This document shows positions 49,070-58,305 of a stretch of DNA of 64,000 bases, piece by piece. The stretch is from positions 1,178,001 to 1,242,000 of the forward strand of contig NZ_JAAQRC020000001.1 in assembly GCF_019216885.1 (NCBI RefSeq), in the 5' to 3' direction. Both the position numbers and the translations under genes were made by a program. Source of the DNA: Methylobacterium sp. SyP6R (GTDB lineage Bacteria > Pseudomonadota > Alphaproteobacteria > Rhizobiales > Beijerinckiaceae). The notes beneath the pieces are model-generated. The model was not told where the DNA came from and ran no database searches. It saw only the letters and a list, made by a program, of their open reading frames with translations. The stretch's first letter is position 1, and every line of letters starts with the position of its first letter.

Positions 49070-49156
49070 GAACGGGTTCCACGGCGCCCCGCGCGGGCCG
49101 GCTCGGAATCGGCAAGGGCGCCCTGCAACCTGGGACGATTTATGCTTAAGACGGAG

Positions 49157-50398
49157 TTAACGAGGCCGGTCGGGGAACGGCTGGTCTACGCCTCCGGCTC
49201 CGCCCCCGTCCGCCGCCCCCAGCATGAACCAGACCAGGGCCGCGGTCTTGATCGAGAACGGCGAGTCGCTGATGACGAGGAGCAGGCAGAGATAGACCGC
49301 CATGGCGCAGCGCAGGCGCCAGCCATCCGGGTTGCGGGCCGGCATCAGAACGAACAGGCCCCAGGCCACCAGCGCGCCCGCCACCCCGATCTGGGTCAGG
49401 GCGTAGGCGTAGCCGGAATCCGACAGGAACAGCTTGTCGGGCAGGATGCCCCACACGCCTTCCGGCGGCAGCGAGGTGACGAGCAGGGCGGCCCAGAGCA
49501 GGCGGCCGGCCATGTCGTTCTGCCAGGTCACCTGCATGCTCTCGAAGCCGTAGACCGTGAGGCCGAGCAGGATCGTGAAGGGCAGGGCGAACCAGAGCAG
49601 GCGCGGCAGCCGGTAGGCCACCAGCATCGCCCCGGCGATCGCGACGCAGACGTAAGCACCGAAGCGGGCATCGGCCAGGATGATGGTCAGCGCCGCGCAG
49701 AGGAACAGCCAGGCCCGGCCCCGCATGGTGCGGCGGTAAAGCGCCCAGGAGAACAGCACGGCGCCGAAATTGCCGGCCGAGACCGGCTCGAGGAAGACCG
49801 ACGAGACCCGGTGCGGCCCGAGGAAGGGCAGGATGGTGCGCGAATCCGGCCGGATGCCGCTGGTGAACAGCGAGCCGGTCATCTCGTTGATCTCGGAAGG
49901 AGACATGCTGCCGCGGGCCACGTAGTAGCGCACGATGTTGAAGTATTGCTGGTAGGTGTCGAACAGGCAATACTCGAACAGGCCCATCACCACCACGATG
50001 ACGCCGCTCGCCAGCACCGCCCGGTCGGCGCTGCGCAGGTCGGGCGAGCGGACCCCGAGATTGTAGAACACCACCGGGATCAGGAAGTCGCGGATGCCCT
50101 TGACGTCGGGTGAGCCGCGCAGGGCCACCAGCAGCAGCCCGTAGGTGACGAGCCCGGCGAGGATCAGCCAGGGCCCGGGCCGCTCGTCGAGGGCAAAGCC
50201 GAGGGTGAGCGCGATGATCGCCACCTCGGCCCCCATGACGGTGCCGCCGGAGACCGGGAAGCCGGCGGTGTTGAGGAAGCACAGGGCGGCGTTGAAGACC
50301 AGCGCGCCGATCAGCACGGCGAGGGCCGCCCGCCCCTGGTAGGGCGCGCGCCAGTCGGCGGCGGACCCGACGGCGGATCCGGCGGCGGCGGGGCTCAC
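49157..50398 (-). CDS. O-antigen ligase/polymerase-like membrane protein (Wzy type)
   Basis: Integral membrane protein of 413 residues with about ten hydrophobic helices (AALAVLIGALVFNAALCFLN, AEVAIIALTLGFALDE, WLILAGLVTYGLLLVALRG and others) and a large loop containing FNIVRYYVARGSMSPSEINE and FLGPHRVSSVFLEPVSAGNF, where EPVS-like Arg/Glu residues typical of polymerases lie. It probably polymerises undecaprenyl-linked repeat units in the periplasm. GTG 50,398 overlaps the stop of the chain-length gene (GTGA), consistent with a Wzz/Wzy pair. Wzy proteins are too diverse to name a polymer. Confidence 0.78.
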   Translation of the reverse strand: MSPAAAGSAVGSAADWRAPYQGRAALAVLIGALVFNAALCFLNTAGFPVSGGTVMGAEVAIIALTLGFALDERPGPWLILAGLVTYGLLLVALRGSPDVKGIRDFLIPVVFYNLGVRSPDLRSADRAVLASGVIVVVMGLFEYCLFDTYQQYFNIVRYYVARGSMSPSEINEMTGSLFTSGIRPDSRTILPFLGPHRVSSVFLEPVSAGNFGAVLFSWALYRRTMRGRAWLFLCAALTIILADARFGAYVCVAIAGAMLVAYRLPRLLWFALPFTILLGLTVYGFESMQVTWQNDMAGRLLWAALLVTSLPPEGVWGILPDKLFLSDSGYAYALTQIGVAGALVAWGLFVLMPARNPDGWRLRCAMAVYLCLLLVISDSPFSIKTAALVWFMLGAADGGGAGGVDQPFPDRPR

Positions 50399-52392
50399 GC
50401 CGCCCGCACCTGGCCGGCCCCTTGGCCAGCCCCTTGGCCGGCCACCGGCCGCGCCGGTGCCGGCCGGCGGAAGCGCGAGACCCGCCGCCCCTCGACCGTG
50501 ACGAGGCCGAAGAGCCCCTGCGCCCGGAAGCGGCCGGCGCCGTCGAGGGTCTCGAGCAGGCGCTCCAGGCGGGTGCGGGTCATCCGGCCGGGGGCGACGA
50601 CGAGGAGGATCGCGTCCGAGGTCTCGGGGATCGACAGCCAGCCGTCGCCGCGGGACAGATCCCGCTCCGCCACGATGATCTCGGGCCGGGTCATCCGCTC
50701 CGGCCCGCGGACGGGATCGCGGACCGCGAGCTGGCCGCGCACCGGCGCGTCGCTGCGCGGACCGTCGCCGAAGCCGAGGCGGGCATGGGCCTGCTCGGGC
50801 ACCAGCAGGGCCGGCTCGCCGAGGCGGATCAGCAGGTCGGTGAGGATTTCCGCCGCGTGCAGGCGCTCGGGCGCGAGTCCGTCGGACGCCACGGTGACCA
50901 CCACCGACTGGCCGCGGCCGGCGAAGCGGTGGCGCAACTCGCGCGCCGCGGTGACCAGGGCCTCCTCGGCGCTGGTGCCGCGCCCGGCCCGGCGCGGCCG
51001 CTGCAGGCGGGCCCAGACCGGCGCGGCGGCGCCGAAGCCGGCCACCGTGGTGATGTTGCCGCGCCAGACGTCGTAGAGGAAGCCGAGGATCAGCCCGAGC
51101 ACGGCGCCGAACAGGCCGGCGGCCACCACCACGATCGGCGCCGGGGTGTCCGAGGGCTTGAGCGGCGGGGTGGCGCGCGAGACGATCTGCGAGTTGCTCG
51201 GGTTGATCGAGAGCTGCTGCTCCAGGTCCTTGGTCCGGTCGAGGACGAGGTTGTAGGTGCGCCGGATCGCCTCCGCCTCGCTCTCGAGCTGGCGCAGGCG
51301 GATGCCCTCCTGGTTGCTGCTGGTCTGGTTCTGGATCAGCCGCTCGGCGCGGGCGCGCAGCTGGCGCAAGGATTCCTCGGCCCGGCGCTGGTCCTCGTCG
51401 ATGGTGCGGCGGATCCGGTCGGCCTCCGCGGCGATCAGCCGGGCGGTCGCGGCGCGCTGGGCGGCGAGCGCGATCATCTGCGGGTGGCTCGGCCCGAGGC
51501 TGCGCGACTGCGTCGCGATCTCCTGGAGCGTCTGGGCGTACTGGGTGCGCAGCGAGACCATCACCGCGGAGGTGTCGGCCTCCGGCACCGCCTGGACCTG
51601 GCCGTCCGGCACGCGAAGCTGGCGCACCACCTCGCGCCGGGCCGAGAGCCGGGACAGGTTGGTCTCGGCGGCGGTGATCTGGGTGTAGAGGTCCTTGAGC
51701 TGCTGCGACACCAGGAGCCCGGCATCGCCCGATCCGATCAGGCCCTTCTCGGCCCGGTAGCGCTCCACCGCCACGTCGGCCCGGTTGAGCTGGGCGCGCA
51801 GGTCTCCGGCCTGGGTCAGGAGCGCTTCGTTCGCCCGGCGCACCGCCGAGACCCGGTCGCGGGCGCCGGTCTCGAAGAACTGCGCCGCGACGGTATTGGC
51901 GATCTCCGCCGCGCGCCGCGCATCCGGATAGGCGACGGTGAGCTGGAAGTTGAACGAGTTCTCGACCCGGCGCACCACGATGCGCTTGCGCAGGGCCTCG
52001 AGCGCCACCACCGCGGGATCGGCGCCGGGCGGCGCGCCCTTCATCAGCACAGGGTCCTCGGCGAGGCCGAGCTTCGCGATCACCGGGTCGAGGAGCTTGG
52101 CCGAGAGCAGGATCAGCCCCTGGCTCTCCAGGTTGGCGAAATCGAGCGGGGCCGGCGCGTCCTGGCGCGACAGGCCGCGCCCGACGATCTGCAGCGCCTG
52201 CGGATCGATCAGGAGCTCGACCGTGGCGCGGTAGGTCGGCACCTGGCGCAGCGCGTAGAGCCCGCCCAAGGACGCCATCACGCCGGCGCTGGCGACGATC
52301 CAGACCGCGCGTCGGCGCGCCGATCCCCACAGATCGGCCAGCGTGCCGCCGGTCCTGCGGGTGGTGGCCGCGGCGGGATCTGCCGTCGACAT
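50395..52392 (-). CDS. Polysaccharide chain-length determinant, Wzz/GumC/ExoP-like
   Basis: Polysaccharide co-polymerase of 665 residues. The Wzz domain starts with a transmembrane helix (AVWIVASAGVMASLGGLYAL), then YRATVELLIDPQALQIVGR and a long periplasmic coiled coil (about residues 165-400), closing with the second helix (PIVVVAAGLFGAVLGLILGF). The cytoplasmic C terminus (SVVVTVASDGLAPERLHAAE onward) has the general course of a BY-kinase, but no Walker A GxxxxGKS/T and no Tyr cluster, so kinase activity is unlikely. ATG 52,392 (MSTADPAAATTRRTGG) is preferred over 52,458. It controls chain length together with the polymerase it is coupled to. Confidence 0.85.
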   Translation of the reverse strand: MSTADPAAATTRRTGGTLADLWGSARRRAVWIVASAGVMASLGGLYALRQVPTYRATVELLIDPQALQIVGRGLSRQDAPAPLDFANLESQGLILLSAKLLDPVIAKLGLAEDPVLMKGAPPGADPAVVALEALRKRIVVRRVENSFNFQLTVAYPDARRAAEIANTVAAQFFETGARDRVSAVRRANEALLTQAGDLRAQLNRADVAVERYRAEKGLIGSGDAGLLVSQQLKDLYTQITAAETNLSRLSARREVVRQLRVPDGQVQAVPEADTSAVMVSLRTQYAQTLQEIATQSRSLGPSHPQMIALAAQRAATARLIAAEADRIRRTIDEDQRRAEESLRQLRARAERLIQNQTSSNQEGIRLRQLESEAEAIRRTYNLVLDRTKDLEQQLSINPSNSQIVSRATPPLKPSDTPAPIVVVAAGLFGAVLGLILGFLYDVWRGNITTVAGFGAAAPVWARLQRPRRAGRGTSAEEALVTAARELRHRFAGRGQSVVVTVASDGLAPERLHAAEILTDLLIRLGEPALLVPEQAHARLGFGDGPRSDAPVRGQLAVRDPVRGPERMTRPEIIVAERDLSRGDGWLSIPETSDAILLVVAPGRMTRTRLERLLETLDGAGRFRAQGLFGLVTVEGRRVSRFRRPAPARPVAGQGAGQGAGQVRAA

Positions 52393-52630
52393 CTCGTGCC
52401 CCTGCCTCATGCGAGTTCCGATTGACGATCCGGCGATGCGGACATCAACTCCGCTCATCTGTCGTGCCGGTCGATGATGGGCCCCGTCGACAATCGTCCT
52501 TCGGCGGAACCCAGGCTTCGACCATCCCTGATCCGGCAGGGCACGGGCAGGAACTTAGTCGCAGGTCGGTTACCGATCCCGCTGCCGTTTCCGCCGCCGG
52601 GCCATGCCAAACTGAGACAGATCGGGCGCT

Positions 52631-53815
52631 CTAGCGGGAGACGAGCGCAGCAGAGCATGCTGGGGCCCGTGCGGCGGGCGCGGCGAGGCGGGCGTCGTTG
52701 CGCCGGAACCAGGCGAGGGACGGGCGCTCGACGAAGCGGTAGGTGAGGGCGGCGAGCGGCACCGTGGCCGCCACCAGGGCGGCGGCGACCGCGAGGTTGG
52801 CGAGGCCGGATCCGAAATCGAGGTAGCGGTCGTGCCCGAGGATCACCGTGTGCGGCAGCCCGGTGCGCTGCTCGACGTAGTGCATCGCGGTCGTGAAGAC
52901 CTGGATCACCGGCAGGTGCAGGAGATAGATCGAGAACGACCACCGGCCGAGGCACTGGGGCGCCTGAGCCCGGGCGAGCCCCGACACGGCGCCGCGCTGG
53001 TGCGAGAACAGCGCGATCGCGGCGGCGAAGACCAGGCTCGCGCCGTAGCCCAGCGGCCCCTGGGGCAGCATCAGCACCAGGGCCGGCAGCGCCAGGACCG
53101 CCAGGATCTCGGCCCGGGTCGCGGCGGGGCGGGGCAGGCGGACCGCATCGCGCAGGCCGTAGGCGAGGCAGCCGAGGAACAGGTCGAACAGGCAGCGCAC
53201 GATGCCCCAGTTCTGGATCACGAACAGCGTGCGTGGGCTCACCCACCACAGGGCCAGCGCACTCGCCGTTGCGAGCCCGACGAAGGCGAGGCGGGCCCGT
53301 GGCCCTGCGGCCAACACGGTCGCGGCCAGCACGATCGAGGCCCAGAACTCGACCGCGATGCTCCAGGACGGGAAGTTCCAGCTGTAATCGCCGAAGGTGC
53401 GGAAGTTCTGCAGGAACAGCAGGTTCGTGACGATCTCGACCGGCCGGTGCGCCGCGCCGAAGGGGGGCGTCGCGACCGGCGCGTCGGGATGGTGCGAGAG
53501 GTAGAGGAACCGCACCGTCTCGATCAGGACCAGAAGCCCCAGGGTGAGGGCGTGGAGCGGCCAGAGCCGGCCGAAGCGCATCAGCACGAAGCGCAGGACC
53601 TGCCGGCCGCTCGCCAGCCGGTCGCCATAGGCGTGCAGCAGCACGAAGCCCGACAGCACGAAGAAGACGTCGACGCAGAATTGCAGGTTCGGGAACCAGG
53701 CCTGCTGCTGCAGCGGATGGGCGAGCGGCATGTGGAAGAACGCCACGGCGAGTGCGCAGACGCCCCGGCCCGCATCAAGCGCCTCGAACCGTTCCGACCC
53801 AACCCGTCCGCGCAT
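52631..53815 (-). CDS. Acyltransferase 3 (OafA/ExoZ-like) membrane protein
   Basis: Membrane O-acyltransferase of 394 residues, usually adding acetyl or succinyl groups to sugars of exported polysaccharides. Family marks: RFEALDAGRGVCALAVAFFH at the start (with R/H of the acyltransferase core), FCVDVFFVLSGFVLLHAYG, RFGRLWPLHALTLG, SWSIAVEFWASIV, and the final AALTYRFVERPSLAWFR. About ten hydrophobic helices. ATG 53,815 is chosen; GTG a few codons on is possible. It is divergent from the acyl carrier protein gene at 54,090 and next to polymer genes, so it probably decorates the polymer they make. Confidence 0.88.
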   Translation of the reverse strand: MRGRVGSERFEALDAGRGVCALAVAFFHMPLAHPLQQQAWFPNLQFCVDVFFVLSGFVLLHAYGDRLASGRQVLRFVLMRFGRLWPLHALTLGLLVLIETVRFLYLSHHPDAPVATPPFGAAHRPVEIVTNLLFLQNFRTFGDYSWNFPSWSIAVEFWASIVLAATVLAAGPRARLAFVGLATASALALWWVSPRTLFVIQNWGIVRCLFDLFLGCLAYGLRDAVRLPRPAATRAEILAVLALPALVLMLPQGPLGYGASLVFAAAIALFSHQRGAVSGLARAQAPQCLGRWSFSIYLLHLPVIQVFTTAMHYVEQRTGLPHTVILGHDRYLDFGSGLANLAVAAALVAATVPLAALTYRFVERPSLAWFRRNDARLAAPAARAPACSAALVSR

Positions 53816-53921
53816 GGCCGCCACCCGTGCCGTTCTCGAACAATCCCGTCCCGTCCGGGGATGCCGCACGGGAAATCGTCCTCGCCGCCGCAGGATCGAT
53901 GCCGGGCGAGACCCCGAAGGC

Positions 53922-53960
53922 GGGACTTGCTGTGGGGACTTGCTGTGGGGGACTTGCCGA
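53922..53960. repeat. 13-bp tandem repeat in the gap before the acyl carrier protein gene
   Basis: GGGACTTGCTGTG is present at 53,922-53,934 and 53,935-53,947, followed by a diverged third unit (ggggacttgccgag). It lies in the 274-base divergent gap and may affect the promoters of either gene, but nothing shows that directly. Confidence 0.7.
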
Positions 53961-54089
53961 GGGACCATCCATGGTCAGCCCGGGCGGCGATGCTGGTTGG
54001 TATTGGTCGATTCACCAGCCGCGCAGATTGCGTTTGATTTCTGCCCTGTATCTGTCTATGCATAAAACAGCACAGAACGAGGTCGAACG

Positions 54090-54344
54090 ATGGCGTCCAA
54101 CCAGGAAATCCGTACGATTCTGGCACGCCACGGCAACCTCGCCCGCACCCTCGACCGTCTCTCGGACGACGATTGCCTGTTCGACAACGGACTCGACTCG
54201 TTCGGCGCGGTCCAGGTGATGATGGACCTGGAAGAGCATTTCGGACTCGAGTTTCCGGAACACCTGCTCAGCCGCGAGATCTTCTCGACCGTCGGCAATA
54301 TTCGGAGCTTCGTCTCGGGACAGGTGCTGCGCAAGGCGGCGTGA
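54090..54344 (+). CDS. Stand-alone acyl carrier protein
   Basis: 84-residue acyl carrier protein. The phosphopantetheine Ser lies in DNGLDSFGAVQVMMDLEEHF, the classic (L/D)SL-type motif with Phe after Ser; helix 3 continues FPEHLLSREIFSTVGNIRSF. It is acidic (many Asp/Glu) as carrier proteins are. It begins MASNQEIRTILARHGNLART, unlike the housekeeping AcpP, so it is a specialised carrier. No ketosynthase or AMP ligase gene lies nearby; the divergent neighbour is an O-acyltransferase and polysaccharide genes follow. It might deliver an acyl group to a sugar or surface molecule, but the partner is not identified. Confidence 0.9.
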   Translation: MASNQEIRTILARHGNLARTLDRLSDDDCLFDNGLDSFGAVQVMMDLEEHFGLEFPEHLLSREIFSTVGNIRSFVSGQVLRKAA

Positions 54345-54745
54345 GCCGGCTCGACCCGCGCAACGGCAGCACGACAGTCCCGATGGTCTCGAACCCGCGC
54401 GGCGGCGTCGAGACGATCTTTTTCGCGTGTGCCGGCCCGGCCGCGATGGGTCGGACGGCATTCCCGATCAGGTCGGGATCGGACCGGTGGCCACCACGCC
54501 GGAACCCTCCCCCTCCAGGCAGGGCTATCCGGGGAAAATCCGTTTAAAAATCAAGCGCGTGATCCCCTCTCCCCGCGGGCGCAGGGCTGTCCGGGGCAAA
54601 GGGGGGAGGGTTGACGGGGCGGCGGCCCCTGCTCCCCGACCTGCGCTCCCTGCTGTATCTTGTACCGGGGACCGACCGCTTCACATCCCTCCATGTCCAT
54701 CCCGGAGCCGTGTACACGAACCCGGGATGAGGAGGCGAGCAGCGC
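54345..54745. other. Gap after the acyl carrier protein gene, repeat remnants
   Basis: The gap separates convergent genes. It contains GC-rich blocks resembling other REP-like units (cccctctccccgcgggcgca near 54,563, ggggggaggg near 54,601) and a stretch tccatcccggagccgtgtac near 54,694 that resembles pieces near 1430, 4171 and 11,917. No gene or clear terminator is seen. Confidence 0.5.
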
Positions 54746-55123
54746 TCAGTTGAACTTGCCGCTCGCCGCCGCGCCGTCCGGCCCGGTGATCTGCACCACG
54801 CCCTTCGGGTTCGCGCCGAGCGCCACTTCGGCCTCGCCGGTGAGCCGGGCGGCGGCCGGTGTCAGGATCACGCGGGCGGGCTTGCCGCCGACGACCAGGA
54901 TCGCCGTGCCCTTGAACCCGGCCGGGGACACGGCCTTCTCCTTGGCATCGTAGATCGTGACCTCGACGGTCCGGTCCCGGGTCACGAGTTCGATGTGGTA
55001 GGGCCCGGCATCGGCGATGCGCCCGCCATTGTGGCCGGCTCCCTCGTGGGCGCAGGCGCGGTGGGCGCAGAGCGGCAGGGCGAGGGCCAGGGTGCCGGCG
55101 GTGAGGATTCTGCGAAGCGGCAT
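54746..55123 (-). CDS. Small periplasmic protein at the end of the metal-efflux operon
   Basis: Exported 125-residue protein with a signal peptide (RILTAGTLALALPLCAHRAC, then AHEGAGHNGG). The mature N terminus AHEGAGHNGGR is rich in His and could bind metal. The rest looks like a beta-sandwich: IELVTRDRTVEVTIYDAKEK, GTAILVVGGKPARVILTP, LTGEAEVALGANPKGVVQIT. Similar proteins often accompany CzcA/CusA pumps in alphaproteobacteria, without a named role. It follows the pump gene by 30 bases. ATG 55,123 is used; GTG 55,135 would add four residues. It might act as a periplasmic metal chaperone. Confidence 0.7.
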   Translation of the reverse strand: MPLRRILTAGTLALALPLCAHRACAHEGAGHNGGRIADAGPYHIELVTRDRTVEVTIYDAKEKAVSPAGFKGTAILVVGGKPARVILTPAAARLTGEAEVALGANPKGVVQITGPDGAAASGKFN

Positions 55124-55153
55124 CGTGTCGGTCACTCTTACGGTGAGGGGGGA

Positions 55154-58100
55154 TCAGTAGAGGTCGGCCGGCGCGGCGCCCGCCGGTGTATGCGCCGGCA
55201 CGGCCGCCCGCGCCGCCATCAGGCGCTCCAGGGGGCGGCGGCCGCAGCGCAGGATCAGCACCGGCGTCAGCAGCGCGTCGAGGAGGGTGGCGCTGACGAG
55301 CCCGCCGAAGATCGTCACCGCCACCGGGTGCAGGATCTCCTTGCCGGGGCTCGCGGCGTCGTGGAGCAGCGGCACCAGGGCGATTCCGGCCGAGAGCGCG
55401 GTCATCAGCACCGGGGTCAGCCGCTCCAGGCTCGCGCGCACCACGAGGTCCGGCCCGAACGGCACGCCCTCGTGCAGGGCGAGGTTCAGGGTGTGGCTGA
55501 CCTTGAGGATGCCGTTGCGGGCCGCGATGCCGGTGAGCGTGATGAACCCGATCATCGAGGCGACCGAGAGCGGCTGGCCGGCGAGCCACAGGGCCGCCAC
55601 CGAGCCGACCAGCGCCAGCGGCACGCTGCCGAGGATGATCAGCGCCAGCGCGGCCGACCGGTAGCGGCTGGTGAGCAGCGCGAAGATCAGCCCCAGCGAG
55701 ACCAGCGACAGGGCCCCGATGGTGCGGCTCGCCTCCTCCTGCGCCTGAAAGGTGCCTTCGAGGCTGGCGAAGGTGCCCGGCGGCAGGGTCTCGGCGGCGA
55801 CCGTCTTGCGGATCGCCGCGATGATCTCCGCCATGTCGGATCCGGCGGTGGTGTTCGCCATCACGACGAGGCGGCGTCTCCCGTTCTCGCGCAGGATCTG
55901 GTTCGGCCCGTCGGTCTCGCGGATGTCGGCGACCTGGCGCGCCGGCACCCAGCCCGACGGCGTCTCGATCAGGAGGTCGCTCAAGGTCGCGGTGGTGCGT
56001 TGCGTCTCGGGGAGCCGCAGGACCACGTCGAAGCGGCGGTAGCCGTCGACCACCGTCGAGACCAGGCGCCCGTTGGAGAGCCGGCTGATCTGCTCGACCA
56101 CCATCGCCGGCTGCACCCCGTAGAGCGCCGCCCGGCCGTAATCGACCCGGATCTCGAGCTGCGGGATCCGGGTCTGCTTCTCGATCTGGAGGTCGGCGAG
56201 GCCGGGAATGACCCGCATCCGCTCCTGCAGCGAGGCCGCCACCCGGCGCAACGCATCCAGATCCTCGCCGAAGATCTTCAGGGCGATCTCGGCCCGGACG
56301 CCGGACAGCATGTGGTCGAGCCGGTGCGAGATCGGCTGGCCGACATTGACCGAGACCGGCAGGACCGCGAGGCGCCGACGGATCTCCGCCACCAGCTCCG
56401 CCTTCGGCCGCCCGCCGCCTTTGAGCGCCACTTCGAGGTCGGAGGAATGGACGCCCTCGGCATGCTCGTCGAGCTCGGCCCGGCCGGTGCGCCGACCGAC
56501 CGCGGCCACTTCCGGGATCTCCATCAGCAGCCGCTCGGCGATGGCGCCCACCCGGCTGCTCTCGGTGAGCGAGATGCCCGGGGTGAAGGCCATGGTGACG
56601 GTGAACGAGCCCTCGTTGAACGGCGGCAGGAAGGCCCGCGGCAGTTGCGACGCGGCGATTCCGGCGCCGGCCACCAGGGTGACGACGGTGCCGACGAGAA
56701 GGCGCTGGTGGCGGAACACCACCGCCAAGGCGGCGGCGTTGAGGTGCTTGAGCCCGCGGATGAACCGGCTCTCGTGCTCCTCCAGGCTCTTGAGGCCCGG
56801 CAGCAGCCAGGAGGCGAGGACCGGCGTGAGCGTGATCGAGACGACGAGGCTCGCCAGGATCGACACGATATAGGCCTGGCCGAGCGGCGCGAAGAGCCGC
56901 CCCTCGATGCCCGACAGGGCGAAGAGCGGCACGAAGACCAGGACGATGATCGCCGTGGCATAGACAATGCCCGAGCGCACCTCGTTCGAGGCCGCCACCA
57001 CCACCTCGAAGACCGAGCGCGGATTGCCGGCGGCGCGGTTCTCGCGCAGTCTCCGAAAGATGTTCTCGACGTCGACCACCGCGTCGTCGACGAGTTCGCC
57101 GATCGCAATGGCGAGGCCCCCGAGCGTCATGGTGTTGATCGACAGCCCGAGGAGGTGGAACACCAAGGCCGTCGTCAGGATCGAGACCGGAATCGCGGTC
57201 AGCGAGATCAGGGTGGTGCGGACGTTCAGCAGGAACAGGAACAGCACGAGCGCGACCACGGCGATCGCCTCGACCAGCACCCGCTCGACATTGCCGATCG
57301 AGGTCTCGATGAAGTCGGCCTGCCGGAACAGGATCTTGTCGGCGGAGATGCCGGCCGGCAGCGAGGGCGCGAGATCCTTGAGCGCAGCCTCGATGTTGCG
57401 GGTCAGCGCCACGGTATCGACGTCGGGCTGCTTCTCGACCGAGACGATCACCGCGGGCTTGCCCTGGTAGCCGCCCTCGCCGCGCTTGGCTTTCGCCGCG
57501 AAGGAGACCTCGGCGACCTGCCGCAGCCGCACCGGGGCGTTGCCGCTGGCGCCGACCACGAGGTCGCGCAGATCCTCCAGGCTCATCGTGCGGCCGATGT
57601 TCCGGATCAGGTATTCGCGCGAATACTGGTCGGTGAAGCCGCCGCCGGCATTGGTGCCGAATTGCTGCAAGGCGGCGTCGAGCTGGGCGTTGGTGACGCC
57701 GAGTGCGCGCATCGCCGCCGGGTTCGGGGCGACCCGGAACTGGCGCACCTCGCCGCCGATCGGGATCACCTGCGCCACCCCCGGCACCGTGAGAAGCCGC
57801 GGCCGGAGCACGAAGTCGGCGGTCTCGCGCAGCTCCATCGGGCTGACGGACTCGCCGGTGACGGCGATCAGCAGCACCTGGCCCATGATCGAGGAGACCG
57901 GGCCCATCTGGGGCGTGACCCCGCGGGGCAATTGGTCCTGGACCAGGCTCAGGCGCTCGGCGACCTGCTGGCGGTTGCGGTAGATGTCGGTGCCCCAGGC
58001 GAACTCGACATAGACCACCGACAGGCCGACGCCGGAGACCGAGCGCAGCCGGGTCACCCCGGGCAGGCCGTTGAGGCGGGTCTCGATCGGATAGGTCACC

Positions 58101-58291
58101 ATCTGCTCGACCTCCGGAGGCGCGTAGCCCTCGGCCTCGGTCATGATGGTGACGGTCGGGCGGTTGAGGTCGGGAAAGACGTCGACCGGGAGCCGGGTGA
58201 GGCTGAACGCGCCGTAGAGCACCAGCACCAGGGCCAGGGCCAGGACGAGCAGGCGGTTGCGCAGCGACTGCGTGACCAGGAAGGAGAACAT
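55154..58291 (-). CDS. czcA: Heavy-metal efflux RND pump, CzcA/CusA family
   Basis: Inner-membrane proton/metal antiporter of 1045 residues. The opening [20 protein letters not shown] and [20 protein letters not shown] is the HME-RND signature. Two large periplasmic domains alternate with two bundles of six helices. The proton-relay helix contains [20 protein letters not shown], with the DxxxD/E-E pattern seen in CzcA. Other marks: [17 protein letters not shown] and [19 protein letters not shown]. The metal (Co/Zn/Cd versus Cu/Ag) cannot be fixed; the CusA methionine triad is not obvious, favouring the divalent branch. It is preceded by the adaptor gene (14 bases). No outer-membrane factor (CzcC) is in the operon. 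Confidence 0.92.
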   Translation of the reverse strand: MFSFLVTQSLRNRLLVLALALVLVLYGAFSLTRLPVDVFPDLNRPTVTIMTEAEGYAPPEVEQMVTYPIETRLNGLPGVTRLRSVSGVGLSVVYVEFAWGTDIYRNRQQVAERLSLVQDQLPRGVTPQMGPVSSIMGQVLLIAVTGESVSPMELRETADFVLRPRLLTVPGVAQVIPIGGEVRQFRVAPNPAAMRALGVTNAQLDAALQQFGTNAGGGFTDQYSREYLIRNIGRTMSLEDLRDLVVGASGNAPVRLRQVAEVSFAAKAKRGEGGYQGKPAVIVSVEKQPDVDTVALTRNIEAALKDLAPSLPAGISADKILFRQADFIETSIGNVERVLVEAIAVVALVLFLFLLNVRTTLISLTAIPVSILTTALVFHLLGLSINTMTLGGLAIAIGELVDDAVVDVENIFRRLRENRAAGNPRSVFEVVVAASNEVRSGIVYATAIIVLVFVPLFALSGIEGRLFAPLGQAYIVSILASLVVSITLTPVLASWLLPGLKSLEEHESRFIRGLKHLNAAALAVVFRHQRLLVGTVVTLVAGAGIAASQLPRAFLPPFNEGSFTVTMAFTPGISLTESSRVGAIAERLLMEIPEVAAVGRRTGRAELDEHAEGVHSSDLEVALKGGGRPKAELVAEIRRRLAVLPVSVNVGQPISHRLDHMLSGVRAEIALKIFGEDLDALRRVAASLQERMRVIPGLADLQIEKQTRIPQLEIRVDYGRAALYGVQPAMVVEQISRLSNGRLVSTVVDGYRRFDVVLRLPETQRTTATLSDLLIETPSGWVPARQVADIRETDGPNQILRENGRRRLVVMANTTAGSDMAEIIAAIRKTVAAETLPPGTFASLEGTFQAQEEASRTIGALSLVSLGLIFALLTSRYRSAALALIILGSVPLALVGSVAALWLAGQPLSVASMIGFITLTGIAARNGILKVSHTLNLALHEGVPFGPDLVVRASLERLTPVLMTALSAGIALVPLLHDAASPGKEILHPVAVTIFGGLVSATLLDALLTPVLILRCGRRPLERLMAARAAVPAHTPAGAAPADLY

Positions 58292-58305
58292 CTTTTGGTG
58301 TCTCC

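Noticed and set aside
49157..52330. A fused polymerase/chain-length protein of 1057 codons
   Set aside because: The first ~640 codons are a frame-shifted shadow of the Wzz-type gene. The polymerase has a GTGA-coupled start at 50,398.
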